A stretch of 64,000 bases of DNA from Nocardiopsis metallicus (lineage in GTDB: Bacteria; Actinomycetota; Actinomycetes; Streptosporangiales; Streptosporangiaceae), in contig NZ_JACHDO010000001.1 in the NCBI RefSeq assembly GCF_014201115.1, positions 2,356,001 to 2,420,000 on the forward strand. The letters are read 5' to 3'. This document shows, piece after piece, positions 14,988 through 23,109 of the stretch. The notes beneath the pieces are model-generated. The model saw nothing but the letters and a program-made list of their open reading frames with translations, did not search any database and was not told where the DNA came from. The translations under genes and the position numbers were made by a program. Each line of letters opens with the position of its first letter. The first letter of the stretch is position 1.

Positions 14988-16637
14988 TCAGGTCCTCTGT
15001 GCGGTCAGCTTGAGGACGTTCCCGCGCCCCGACGTGGCGCCGTCGGGGGCGGGAGCGCCGTAGGTGACGTCGACACCGCGTTCGCGGGCGGCCTCGACGA
15101 TGCCCGGCACCGAGCGTTCGGCCAGGGCGGCGATGGTCATGGCCGGATTGACCGTCAGGGCGCCGGGAACGGCGGAGCCGTCGGTGACGAAGATCCCGGG
15201 GTGGCCGCGCAGCTCGTGCCGGTCGTCCAGGGCCGAGGTGTGCGGGTCGTCGCCGATCCGGCACGAGGCCAGCGGATGGACGGTGTAGGCGCCGACCAGG
15301 TCGTTGGTCCAGGGGGCGACGCTGGCGATCCCGTCCTTTTCCAGGATCTCCTTGACCTCGGCGTCCGACTGTTCCCATCCCCTGAGGGTGTTCATGGTGG
15401 GGCGGTAGCTGAGCGAGCCCCTGCCGAGCATCTGCTGGGAGAGCCGGGTCGCGTTTCCGGTGGGCGGAGGAGCGCCGAAGACCCCCTCGTTGTCGTCCTC
15501 GCTCATGGTGAAGACGATCAGCCACGACTTCCAGCGGCGTAGCATCTCCTTCTTGTCCGCACCGAACCAGGCTGGTGCCGGGGCTCCGGGGACCTGGGCC
15601 AGGATGGTGCCCAGCGCGGGCGGGAAGTAGAGCTGTTCCAGGGAGTAGCGGGAGTACTCCGGCAGCGAGGCGTCCAGCCGGTCCCAGTTGGCCACGCAGG
15701 GCCCCTTGCCGATCTGGAAGGCCTCGTAGGCGCGATCTTCGTCCCGGGAGAGTCCGAGGACGTCGCGGACCCGGTCCTCGTTGACCACGGCCGTGTTGAG
15801 GCGTTCACCGTTACCGGAGAAGTAGCGGCCGACGGCGTGGGGCATGGTGCCCAGGTCGGCCTCGGACCGTTTGAGGATGACGGGTGTGGCGCCGGCGCCC
15901 GCGGCGAGCACCACGACCTTGGCGTCGATACTGCCGGAGTCCGTCCTGATGCGGTAGTCGTCCTCGTCGATGACGTCGTAGTGCACCCGGTAGCCGCCGT
16001 CGACCTTGCGCTCCACCCGCTGGACCTCGTGGAGGGGCCGTATGCTCGCCCCGTGGGCGAGCGCGGCGGGCAGGTAGTTGAACATCAGGGACTTCTTGGC
16101 TTCGAAGCGGCAGCCCGCCATCATCCAGTTGCAGTTGACGCAGGTGTCCTTGTCGATCGCGACCGGGACGGGGTTGGCCGTGCGACCGGAGTGGTCGCAG
16201 GCCGCGCCCCACAGACCGCCCGCGTAGCTGACGTCGCTCCAGTCCTGGGTGCGCACGCCCATCGCCTCGGCTACCCGGTCGTACCAGGGATCGAGGGTGT
16301 CCCTCGTGATGGCCTGCGGCCACATGCGCCGCCCGATGGAGCCCCGGCGGTCGAAGACGAACCGGGGGGCGCGCGGCAGCGCGGCGAAGTACACCATGCT
16401 CCCGCCGCCCACGCAGTTGCCGCCCAGGATGCTCATCCCGTCGCCCACGGTGAAGTCGAAGGCCCTGGTGTAGGAGGAACCGAGGAGGAAGTCGTGCTCG
16501 AACTCCTCGCTCTCAAGCCAGGGGCCGCGCTCGAGCACGGTGACCCGCGCCCCGCCCGCCGCGAGGTGGTAGGCGGTGATGGCGCCGCCGAAACCGCTGC
16601 CGACGACGAGCACGTCGGTACTGTCCTTGACGCTCAT
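14988..16637 (-). CDS. GMC-family FAD oxidoreductase (cholesterol-oxidase-like, E9-type)
   Basis: 549 aa. It opens with the FAD Rossmann motif 'VLVVGSGFGGAITAYHLA' (GxGxxG), then 'GGNCVGGGSMVY'. An unusual cysteine cluster follows ('DKDTCVNCNWMMAGCRFEAKKS'), as seen in the cholesterol-oxidase/large bacterial GMC branch. The C-terminal catalytic segment is 'AYTVHPLASCRIGDD' with 'NPAMTIAALAER'. It overlaps the DUF5987 gene by ATGA, so the two are translationally coupled; DUF5987-type proteins often precede such oxidoreductases and may act as a partner. Size and context fit the conserved E9 oxidoreductase of nine-membered enediyne clusters (assignment from memory). Substrate unknown. Confidence 0.88.
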   Translation of the reverse strand: MSVKDSTDVLVVGSGFGGAITAYHLAAGGARVTVLERGPWLESEEFEHDFLLGSSYTRAFDFTVGDGMSILGGNCVGGGSMVYFAALPRAPRFVFDRRGSIGRRMWPQAITRDTLDPWYDRVAEAMGVRTQDWSDVSYAGGLWGAACDHSGRTANPVPVAIDKDTCVNCNWMMAGCRFEAKKSLMFNYLPAALAHGASIRPLHEVQRVERKVDGGYRVHYDVIDEDDYRIRTDSGSIDAKVVVLAAGAGATPVILKRSEADLGTMPHAVGRYFSGNGERLNTAVVNEDRVRDVLGLSRDEDRAYEAFQIGKGPCVANWDRLDASLPEYSRYSLEQLYFPPALGTILAQVPGAPAPAWFGADKKEMLRRWKSWLIVFTMSEDDNEGVFGAPPPTGNATRLSQQMLGRGSLSYRPTMNTLRGWEQSDAEVKEILEKDGIASVAPWTNDLVGAYTVHPLASCRIGDDPHTSALDDRHELRGHPGIFVTDGSAVPGALTVNPAMTIAALAERSVPGIVEAARERGVDVTYGAPAPDGATSGRGNVLKLTAQRT

Positions 16638-17203
16638 GCGGGGCTCCCCGAGGAAGTGGTGTCCGAGTGGAGACGGGCCAGCGGCCTGCCGTAGGAGTAC
16701 TCCTTGAAACGCAACAGGCCGTCCGCGTCGGGAGCGGCGAACCCCATGGCCCGCAGGCCCGGGTGCCCGGCCGCGATGGCGGCGGGGGTACTGGTGTGGG
16801 CCGCGCTGTCGTAGGCCATGTTGCAGAAGAGCGCCAGCATCACCCAGAACTCCTTCTCCGGATGGCCTGGCGAGGTGAGTGCCGTGACCAGTGCGGTCCG
16901 TTCCTCGAAGGGCAACTGGACGAAGGGCGGCGCTTCCCCGGTCAGTTCCAGGCCGCGCAGTCCGGCGTGGTGTTCGGCGTGGTCGTTGAGCAGGCCGACG
17001 AACTCGCCCAGGCCGGAGGTGACCCCGGTGGCCGGGGTCCGCAGGAGTTCCAGCGCGCCCGCCTCGACCGCTCCCGCGTCGTGCGAGCGTCCGGCGATCA
17101 TCACGTCGTCCGGTGTGCGTTTGGCGCCGGGGAGGATGGTGTCGGCGAACGCCTCCAGTGTTCGTGTCTCGATGTCTTCAGCGTCGGGGATGCCCTGGGG
17201 CAT
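16634..17203 (-). CDS. DUF5987-family protein (probable GMC partner, E8-like)
   Basis: 189 aa from ATG 17203 with GGAGAC upstream. It starts 'DIETRTLEAFADTILPGAKRTPDD', typical of small proteins encoded next to GMC oxidoreductases (comparable to gluconate-dehydrogenase small subunits). It continues with 'GLNDHAEHHAGLRGLELTG'-like helices and ends in 'LRFKEYSYGRPLARLHSD'. No signal peptide is visible. Its stop overlaps the start of the GMC gene (ATGA), strongly suggesting a stoichiometric partner or chaperone. It follows the P450 gene after 56 bp. Confidence 0.75.
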   Translation of the reverse strand: MPQGIPDAEDIETRTLEAFADTILPGAKRTPDDVMIAGRSHDAGAVEAGALELLRTPATGVTSGLGEFVGLLNDHAEHHAGLRGLELTGEAPPFVQLPFEERTALVTALTSPGHPEKEFWVMLALFCNMAYDSAAHTSTPAAIAAGHPGLRAMGFAAPDADGLLRFKEYSYGRPLARLHSDTTSSGSPA

Positions 17204-17259
17204 GGTCGTCTCCTCTGTGGGTGCGGAGTGGTGCGTGGGGCTGGCGGGCCGTGGCCGGG

Positions 17260-18615
17260 TCAGCCCTTCCGGGCCCGGCGGACCGTCATGGGCAGCCCTC
17301 CCTTGACCCGCAGCGAGAGCATGGGCTCGGGTACGGCCCGGTGCCCCGGTGCGAGCGTGAGGCGCAGTTCCCGGGAGACGGTCGCGAGGACGAAGACCGC
17401 TTCCAACATCCCGAGGTTGCTGCCGACGCACACCCGGGGGCCAGCGCCGAAGGGGATGTAGGCGTAGCGGTGCCGTCCGTCCCGGTTGGCGGAGTCGAAG
17501 CGCTCCGGGTCGAAACGCTCGGGGTCCTCCCAGGAGTCGGGGCGCCGGTGCAGCGTGTAGGGGCAGATCAGGACGTCCGATCCGGCGGGAACGTGGTATC
17601 CGCCCACCTCGTCGTCGGCCAGCGCCCTGCGAGGCAGGATCCACACCGGCGGGTACAGGCGCATCGTCTCCTGGACGACCTTCGTGGTGTAGGTGAGTTC
17701 GTGCAGGTCCTCGAAGGTCGGCGGTCGGTCGCCGAGGACCCGCACCGCCTCGTCGTGAAGCCGTTCGGCGGTGCCCGGATTGCGGTCCACCAGGTAGAAA
17801 GCCCAGCTCAGGGTGCTGGCGGTGGTCTCGTGTCCGGCCAGGAGCAGGGTGACCAACTCGTCGCGCACCCGGCGGGCGCGGGCCCGGGGGCTGGGCTCGG
17901 CCGCGGCGTCGGCGATCACCCGGGAGAGCGCGTCGTCGGCGCCCGCCGAGGGAACGTGGTCACGGACGAGACGGCCCACGATGCGCTGGAGCTCCCGGCG
18001 GGCGCGCCGGAACCTCGTCTGGGTGGGGAAGGGCAACCAGACGGGCAGCCCGTTCATCGTGACCATGTCGAACATGGCCTGGTCCTGGACGGCCTCGAAG
18101 GACTCGCCGATCGTGTCGAAGGCGTGGAGGTCGGTGTCGAGCAGAGTACGGCCCAGGACCCCCAGGGTCAGTCCGGTGGCCTCGGCGGCCACGTCCACGG
18201 GGCCGCTGCGGGAGCGCGCCCACAACCGGTCGACCAGGGCCGCGGCTTCCTTGGCCACGGTGTCGGCCTGACCGGCGATCCGCTGGTGGCCGAAGACCGG
18301 ACGCATCGTCCGGCGCTGGGCCTTCCACAGTTCGCCCTCGCTGGTCAGGAGCCCGTTACCGAGCGCCCTCTTCGCGTGAACCTGGCCGATGCCCTTGTGG
18401 TAATTGCCGCTGTTCTCGGTCAGCACCCGTTTGGCGTGGTCGGGGTGGTTGAAGAAGTACAGGGTCTTGGGTCCCGCGACCATACGCACGGCGTCACCGT
18501 GGTTGTCGGTCGCCGTGCTCATCATCGCGAGCCGGTCCCCGAGCAGGTCGCGCAACATGGCGGGGGCTTCGGACAAAGGCGTACGCGGCGGATGGCGCAG
18601 GCCGGGGCTGGTCAT
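17260..18615 (-). CDS. Cytochrome P450 (E7-type)
   Basis: 451 aa from ATG 18615, which overlaps the TGA of the upstream DUF1702 gene (ATGA). All P450 hallmarks are present: I-helix 'AGHETTAS' (260-267), ExxR in 'QETMRLYPP' (316-319), PERF-like 'DPERFDPERF', and the heme ligand loop 'PFGAGPRVCVGSN' with Cys396. The PPV-containing sequence after ExxR resembles CYP102/CYP4-like bacterial enzymes. The nine-membered enediyne cassette has one conserved P450 of this length (E7). Translational coupling to the DUF1702 pair supports a core rather than peripheral role. Electron partners are not encoded nearby. Confidence 0.9.
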   Translation of the reverse strand: MTSPGLRHPPRTPLSEAPAMLRDLLGDRLAMMSTATDNHGDAVRMVAGPKTLYFFNHPDHAKRVLTENSGNYHKGIGQVHAKRALGNGLLTSEGELWKAQRRTMRPVFGHQRIAGQADTVAKEAAALVDRLWARSRSGPVDVAAEATGLTLGVLGRTLLDTDLHAFDTIGESFEAVQDQAMFDMVTMNGLPVWLPFPTQTRFRRARRELQRIVGRLVRDHVPSAGADDALSRVIADAAAEPSPRARARRVRDELVTLLLAGHETTASTLSWAFYLVDRNPGTAERLHDEAVRVLGDRPPTFEDLHELTYTTKVVQETMRLYPPVWILPRRALADDEVGGYHVPAGSDVLICPYTLHRRPDSWEDPERFDPERFDSANRDGRHRYAYIPFGAGPRVCVGSNLGMLEAVFVLATVSRELRLTLAPGHRAVPEPMLSLRVKGGLPMTVRRARKG

Positions 18616-19595
18616 GCCAGTCCCCCTTCGCGCGGGGCCAGCTCCCGGGCCAGGGCGGCCCGCCACACCTCGTACCTGGGGTAGGCGGTGTCGTCGTCCG
18701 GTCCTGCGGCGTCGGGGCGCAGTTCGCGCGAGGTACGGGCCGCGCTCCGCGCGTCCGTCCCGCAGAGCACGGCGGCACCGAGTTCGGTGTGGGGCACGAG
18801 GAGCCCGGCGCGGATCCTGGCCTCGGCGGCGAAGGCGCCGCCCTGCGCCAGGGAACCGCGGTGCGTGCCCGCGCGCTCCCGGAGCCGGTGGAGCTCGGCC
18901 TCGTCCGCTCCGCCAGCGTAGGTGGCGGCCAACCCGACCCCCGCGTAGAGATCGGGGCGGCGGGAGGCCGGGAAGCGCTCGACCAGTCCGGTGACCTGGT
19001 CGGGGTCGGTCCCGCCGACGAACCACAGGGCGCGGCCGATGCCCTGGTCCGCGGCCCGCAGCGCGTAGGCGCCATCCCCGGTCCACCGGGCCGCCCTGGG
19101 GTCACGGGCCTGCCGGTGCACGTACTTGTCGGTGTGGAAGTAGGCCTGGTGGAACCCGTAGCCGTCGTGCACCAGCCAGCGCAGCAGCGGGTCGAGACCG
19201 CTCAGGTCGGGCCACAGAGGTCTCGGCAGGCGGGCCATGGCCCAGCCGATCCCGACATAGGCCATGTACACGTGCGCCGCACCCGGGCCTCGGAGGAATG
19301 CCGCGGTCCGGCGGCTTCCGGGCAGGAGCCCGTCCAGGAGTGCGAACCCCATGGCCGCGCCCTCGTAGGCGAAGCCCTGGTAGCGGACGGGCAGCGCGGC
19401 CAGCCTTTCGTCGGTGGCGGCCGGCGAGCCGGTCTCCACCGCCTCCCCGAGACCGGCGAGGAAGGACTCCCCCACGGTCTCCAGAACCTGCCGTGCCTGC
19501 GGTCCCTTGTCGTGGAAACCCCGGGTCTCCACTGTCGTCTCGGATGCGTTGGGTGTCATCACCCGGCGCCTCAGGGCGCCCCACACGGTGGCCAA
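18612..19595 (-). CDS. DUF1702 family enediyne-associated protein (E3-type), copy B
   Basis: 327 aa from TTG 19595 (GAGGA five bases upstream); the next ATG would lose 'ALRRRVMTP', which looks like a genuine N-terminus. Shared DUF1702 landmarks: 'RYQGFAYEGAAMGFALLDGLLPG', 'VYMAYVGIGWAMARLPRPLW', 'HDGYGFHQAYFH', 'RAADQGIGRALWFVGG' and 'RRPDLYAGVGLAATYAGGA'. DUF1702 proteins accompany enediyne synthases as the conserved E3-type gene; their activity is not established. The copy is about 50 bases downstream of copy A and overlaps the P450. Confidence 0.88.
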   Translation of the reverse strand: MATVWGALRRRVMTPNASETTVETRGFHDKGPQARQVLETVGESFLAGLGEAVETGSPAATDERLAALPVRYQGFAYEGAAMGFALLDGLLPGSRRTAAFLRGPGAAHVYMAYVGIGWAMARLPRPLWPDLSGLDPLLRWLVHDGYGFHQAYFHTDKYVHRQARDPRAARWTGDGAYALRAADQGIGRALWFVGGTDPDQVTGLVERFPASRRPDLYAGVGLAATYAGGADEAELHRLRERAGTHRGSLAQGGAFAAEARIRAGLLVPHTELGAAVLCGTDARSAARTSRELRPDAAGPDDDTAYPRYEVWRAALARELAPREGGLA

Positions 19596-19667
19596 CTGGT
19601 CCTCGCTCCCGTCGCTTCCGGATCGGTCTGTCCCCCATCCTTCTCGCGGTGGCGGGTTCGGATCTAC

Positions 19668-20690
19668 TCAGGGATTGCCCTGCGGAGGAGGGCCGGGGTC
19701 CGGCGCACTCCAGAAGAAACAGCGGCGTACCCGAGCGCGCCACACCTCGTAGGCGGGTTCGGTGCCGCCGCCTCCCGGTTCGACGCGCTGCCGGTCGGCG
19801 AGCGAGGCCGCGGTACCGGAGTCCATACCGGTCAGTGCCTGGACTCCTACCTCCGTGTGTTCGGGCACGTGCCCGGAGAAGACTCGGGCCTTGGCCGCGA
19901 AGACCGCCCCTTGGAAGACGTGCGGCGCGTCCTCGCCCGCGAGGTCCAGGAGTGCGCGGATCTGCGCGGGGCTCGCGCCTCCCGCAAAGACCGCGGCAAG
20001 GCCGACCCCGCTCCACAGGTCGGGTCGGCGCTGCCGCGGGAAGCGCCCGACCGCGGCCGCGACCCCGTCGTGGCGTGCGCCGTGGACGAACCACAGTGCT
20101 CGTCCCAGCCCCTGGTCGAAGGCTCGGGGGAAGTACTCGGGCGCGCCTTCCCAGGGATAGGGCCTGGGTGTGCGCTGGCCGTCGATCCAGCGCGGGGCGT
20201 CGAAGTAGGCCAGGTCGAAGCCGTAGCCGTCGACCGCCAGCCAGCTCATGGTCGGATGGTAGGGGTTGCCCTCCAGGTCAGGCAGGATGTTCCGCCACAG
20301 CGGGCGGGGCAGGCGGGACATCGCGAAGCCGATGCCGATGTAGGTGAGGAACGTGTGGGGCAACGCGGGGCCGAGCATGAACTCACGGGTCCGGTCCCTC
20401 CCGCCGAGAGGGAGCGCGTCACGGATCGTGTACGCCATGGCGACGCCCTCGAAGGCGAACCCGCGCAGGTCGGGGGCGACCGTCTCCAACCGATGCTCCA
20501 CCTCCCGGGGGTCACGGGCCTCGATCCCCCATTCGAATCCGCAGACCACGGCTTCGGGAATCCTCTCCAGGCGGCGTGCGGAGGGGGAGTCCCGACCGGG
20601 GAATCCCAGGTGCGCGAAGCCGACACGGTGGAGCGGCGGTGCGAGCAGCATGCGTCCGAGGGCGCCGACAGGGCGCGGACCGGCACCCAT
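19668..20690 (-). CDS. DUF1702 family enediyne-associated protein (E3-type), copy A
   Basis: 340 aa from ATG 20690, one base after the stop of the AraC-type gene. The open frame extends another 102 codons upstream but that is a shadow of the AraC gene. The same blocks as copy B are present: 'FAFEGVAMAYTIRDALPLG', 'FLTYIGIGFAMSRLPRPLWRN', 'VDGYGFDLAYFD', 'RAFDQGLGRALWFVHG' and 'RRPDLWSGVGLAAVFAGGA'. An extra N-terminal 'LGRMLLAPPLHRVGFAHLGF' precedes the shared core. Having two tandem DUF1702 genes suggests gene duplication with a paired function. Confidence 0.88.
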   Translation of the reverse strand: MGAGPRPVGALGRMLLAPPLHRVGFAHLGFPGRDSPSARRLERIPEAVVCGFEWGIEARDPREVEHRLETVAPDLRGFAFEGVAMAYTIRDALPLGGRDRTREFMLGPALPHTFLTYIGIGFAMSRLPRPLWRNILPDLEGNPYHPTMSWLAVDGYGFDLAYFDAPRWIDGQRTPRPYPWEGAPEYFPRAFDQGLGRALWFVHGARHDGVAAAVGRFPRQRRPDLWSGVGLAAVFAGGASPAQIRALLDLAGEDAPHVFQGAVFAAKARVFSGHVPEHTEVGVQALTGMDSGTAASLADRQRVEPGGGGTEPAYEVWRARVRRCFFWSAPDPGPPPQGNP

Positions 20691-20691
20691 C

Positions 20692-21522
20692 TCAGGCGAC
20701 GGTCTGACGGATGCAGGCGGAGCGGGAGAACTTTCCCTCCAGCGTGACCGACGGATCGGCCAAAGTGACGGCCAGCGGCGTGTCCGTCTCCTGGACCTCT
20801 TCCAGGGGCAGGTGTACGTAGGTCCGCAGTCCTCTGGCGATTCGGAGGGGGTGCCGGGTGGAGCTGAGGAACATCCTTCCGGAGCGTGTGCGGTCGCTCT
20901 TGGGCACGGCGACCGCGATGACCACGTGCGGCCCCGTGGGGACATCGGCGATGCTGAACTCCGCCCGGCCGGTGGCCGAGAAGACCTCGTAGGCAACAGG
21001 TGATCCCTGGGGGACCGCTTCGGGGAACACGGCGACGAGCACGTCGCTGGCTCCGGCCTCTTCGGGGAGGTCGAGCGTACCGCTGATCGTGTGGCAGGGG
21101 CCCGGAGCCCGCGGCTTCAGGAACCGCGCCCGGCGCATCTCGTCCGTACCGGGCAGACAGGAGTACTCGTGGGAGACGACCACAAGCAGTTCGGCCACCC
21201 TGGGGTCGCGGTACTGGGTAGGCGACATTCCCACCGCGCGGGTGAACCTACTAGTAAAGGTACCCACGCTGTTGTAGCCGACCCCGCACACGATGTCGGA
21301 GACGGTGAGGTCGGTCGTGAGTAGGAGCCGTTTGGCGGCGAACAGTCGCACGGAGGTCAGGTATCTGCCGGGAGGAACACCTGTCGCCCGCGCGAAGACC
21401 CGGGAGAAATGATAGGGGCTCACAAAGACCTCGGCGGCTATCTGGTTCAGCGTGAGTGCCTCTGTGTAGCGTTTGTGCATGGTGTTGATCGCTTGCCGGA
21501 CGGACCTGTCCATTCTCTCCAT
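20692..21522 (-). CDS. AraC/XylS-type regulator with N-terminal DNA-binding domain
   Basis: 276 aa from ATG 21522, preferred over ATG 21564 because GGGAGAA precedes it at proper spacing. The AraC double helix-turn-helix is at the N-terminus ('LTLNQIAAEVFVSPYHFSRVFARATG' region, then 'DIVCGVGYNSVGTFTSRFTRAVGMSP'), the reverse of the classical order. The following 160 residues ('FLKPRAPGPCHTISGTLDLP', 'GPHVVIAVAVPKSD', 'YVHLPLEEVQETDTPL') look like a beta-sandwich ligand domain not known to me. First gene of the tailoring operon, one base before DUF1702-A; therefore it likely controls its own operon. C-1027-type clusters also carry an AraC/XylS regulator. Confidence 0.85.
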   Translation of the reverse strand: MERMDRSVRQAINTMHKRYTEALTLNQIAAEVFVSPYHFSRVFARATGVPPGRYLTSVRLFAAKRLLLTTDLTVSDIVCGVGYNSVGTFTSRFTRAVGMSPTQYRDPRVAELLVVVSHEYSCLPGTDEMRRARFLKPRAPGPCHTISGTLDLPEEAGASDVLVAVFPEAVPQGSPVAYEVFSATGRAEFSIADVPTGPHVVIAVAVPKSDRTRSGRMFLSSTRHPLRIARGLRTYVHLPLEEVQETDTPLAVTLADPSVTLEGKFSRSACIRQTVA

Positions 21523-22128
21523 ACGATTCTCCCAGGCATAGCAGAGGGCGGGAAATTTTCCCATTAACCAGAACCATAAATCAAGGACTCAACACAGAGA
21601 GGCAGCAGCAAAAAACAGAGAGCGAAAACAGGCCGGGACGGACCTCCAGCGAAGGATAATTGATCCACCCAACCAATCGAACGGTAACTTAAACAAAGAA
21701 AGGAGCGCCAGCCTTCCATCCCAAACCAAGAGAAAACCACAATCACACTCGGAGGCAAGTACACCCCCGCGTGACCTCAACCCGAGGGCCGCGAAGCAAT
21801 ACTCATAGTTCCACCGAGCCAGAGCGGCAATCATCTCCCAGATTGCTCCATGGGGCAACAAAAAGGACAGACCGCCCCTCATTTACAACCGCAAGAGAAA
21901 CACCGACAGTGACGCCGCGCCACCCTGAGTGATTGTCGATTGTGCGAGAAGCTAAGAAATCGCAATCATCGGGCAATTGATTCAGACAGAACCGGGTACT
22001 TATTTTGGCTGGGCGAGACCTGCACCCCCGAGTCAAGAAACAACGAGTCACGTTCGGGCCGCATCGGCTACTTTGCGCGACTCCTGGCGCCCGGCACCGA
22101 CGCGTCGGCCAGAAAAAGGGGTGATCAT
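21523..22128. other. Non-coding region upstream of the AraC-type operon
   Basis: About 600 bp with markedly lower GC than the cluster genes. Open frames here on the minus strand have poor codon usage, no ribosome sites and no recognisable family, so I call none. It must contain the promoter of the AraC operon. Its left part (21565-21760) is purine-rich and A/T-rich. The region ends at the inverted repeat of the IS5-type element. Confidence 0.5.
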
Positions 22129-23108
22129 TGAGGTTTTCTCAACGAAGATCATTTCCACTGCCCGTTGAGGACGAGCGCGGATCGTGTGATGTCGCCGAAC
22201 CGGGAGGGACTCAGCGTGACCCGCTTGAGCGCACGCCAGCGCTCCTTGAGCTCGGCGGCAGTACGCTCCCCCAGAGCCCGGACCCCTCGCAGTAGAGCGT
22301 TGTGGGTCTGCGTGTCAGCATGAAAATGCAGGTGGGAGCTGCCTTTCGGCTTCTTGTGCGGGTGATGGATGCCGATCCCCGCACCCTGGTACCCGGAGTC
22401 GGCCAGAGTGGGAAGGCCATCAGCGGCGGCTTTGTAGAGCGCGGGCAGGCAGTGCTCACGCGCGGCAGTAATGTCAGTCGTTGACCCCGGCTCGGCGTCG
22501 CTGACCCACAGCGGCGTACCGTCCGGCGCGGACAGGAACTGTACGTTCGCCCCGAAGGAACGGTGTTTGCCGGAGTACCACGTGTCGACCTGCTTACCCT
22601 GACTGTTCACATGGGTGCCGGTGACACGGTCCGTCTCGACCAGCATCCCGTCCAAGACCACGTGGCCAAGGCCCTTGGCCCGGCATTCCTTCAGAACCCG
22701 GTGGAGGCCCGGGGCCTGATCGGCCAGGACGTCGATGCCCTCGTGCAGGTAACGGTAGCCAGTGGCCTGGGAGATACCGGCATCACGGGCCAGGCAGTGC
22801 ACGCAACCATGCTCACGGAACCAGCGCAGCACAAGTACCGCTTGACGGAACGGACCCAGCGCCCGCGAGCCCTGCGGGGTGCCGATCCGCCGCCGGTGGG
22901 CCGCCAACAAGCGGGCCAGGAACTCCACCACGTGGCGGGGGACATCGAGCATGGCAGAATAGGTGACCAACGTGAAGCCTCTGGTGCTGTGGACGATCTT
23001 GTGGTGAGACCTGTCCTACCAGGGGCTTCACGTCTGTCTGAGGTCAAGGTCGGCCCGTACGATCTCGCGCTCGCTCACAGCCCCCGCTATTTCGCTGAGA
23101 AAACCTCA
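22129..23108 (-). mobile_element. IS5-family insertion sequence (about 980 bp)
   Basis: Bounded by 18-bp terminal inverted repeats with one mismatch: 22129-22146 (starting TGAGGTTTTCTC) and the complement at 23091-23108. One transposase gene fills the interior. I found no flanking target duplication; a group II intron begins two bases beyond the right end, so the original right flank may be displaced. Confidence 0.85.
22149..22970 (-). CDS. IS5-family transposase (DDE type)
   Basis: 273 aa (TTG start; an ATG six codons in is also possible). N-terminal HTH_Tnp_4-like part 'CLARDAGISQATGYRYLHEG', then the DDE_Tnp_4-like core with the first Asp in 'GHVVLDGMLVETDRV', the second in 'LWVSDAEPGSTTDITAAREH', and 'LADSGYQGAGIG' later. 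The frame is complete and the ends of the element are intact, so it may be active. It interrupts the space between the two halves of the enediyne cluster. Confidence 0.88.
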   Translation of the reverse strand: MVTYSAMLDVPRHVVEFLARLLAAHRRRIGTPQGSRALGPFRQAVLVLRWFREHGCVHCLARDAGISQATGYRYLHEGIDVLADQAPGLHRVLKECRAKGLGHVVLDGMLVETDRVTGTHVNSQGKQVDTWYSGKHRSFGANVQFLSAPDGTPLWVSDAEPGSTTDITAAREHCLPALYKAAADGLPTLADSGYQGAGIGIHHPHKKPKGSSHLHFHADTQTHNALLRGVRALGERTAAELKERWRALKRVTLSPSRFGDITRSALVLNGQWK

Positions 23109-23109
23109 T

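Noticed and set aside
18789..20747. 652-codon plus-strand open frame across both DUF1702 genes
   Set aside because: Antisense shadow; both DUF1702 genes are conserved and coupled on the minus strand.
21589..21882. Minus-strand 97-codon frame in the A/T-rich gap upstream of the AraC gene
   Set aside because: Odd composition, no ribosome site, no family; treated as non-coding.
22129..23108. Target-site duplication for the IS5-type element
   Set aside because: The bases outside the two inverted repeats (CAT on the left, TGT on the right) do not match; the right flank may be displaced by the intron.
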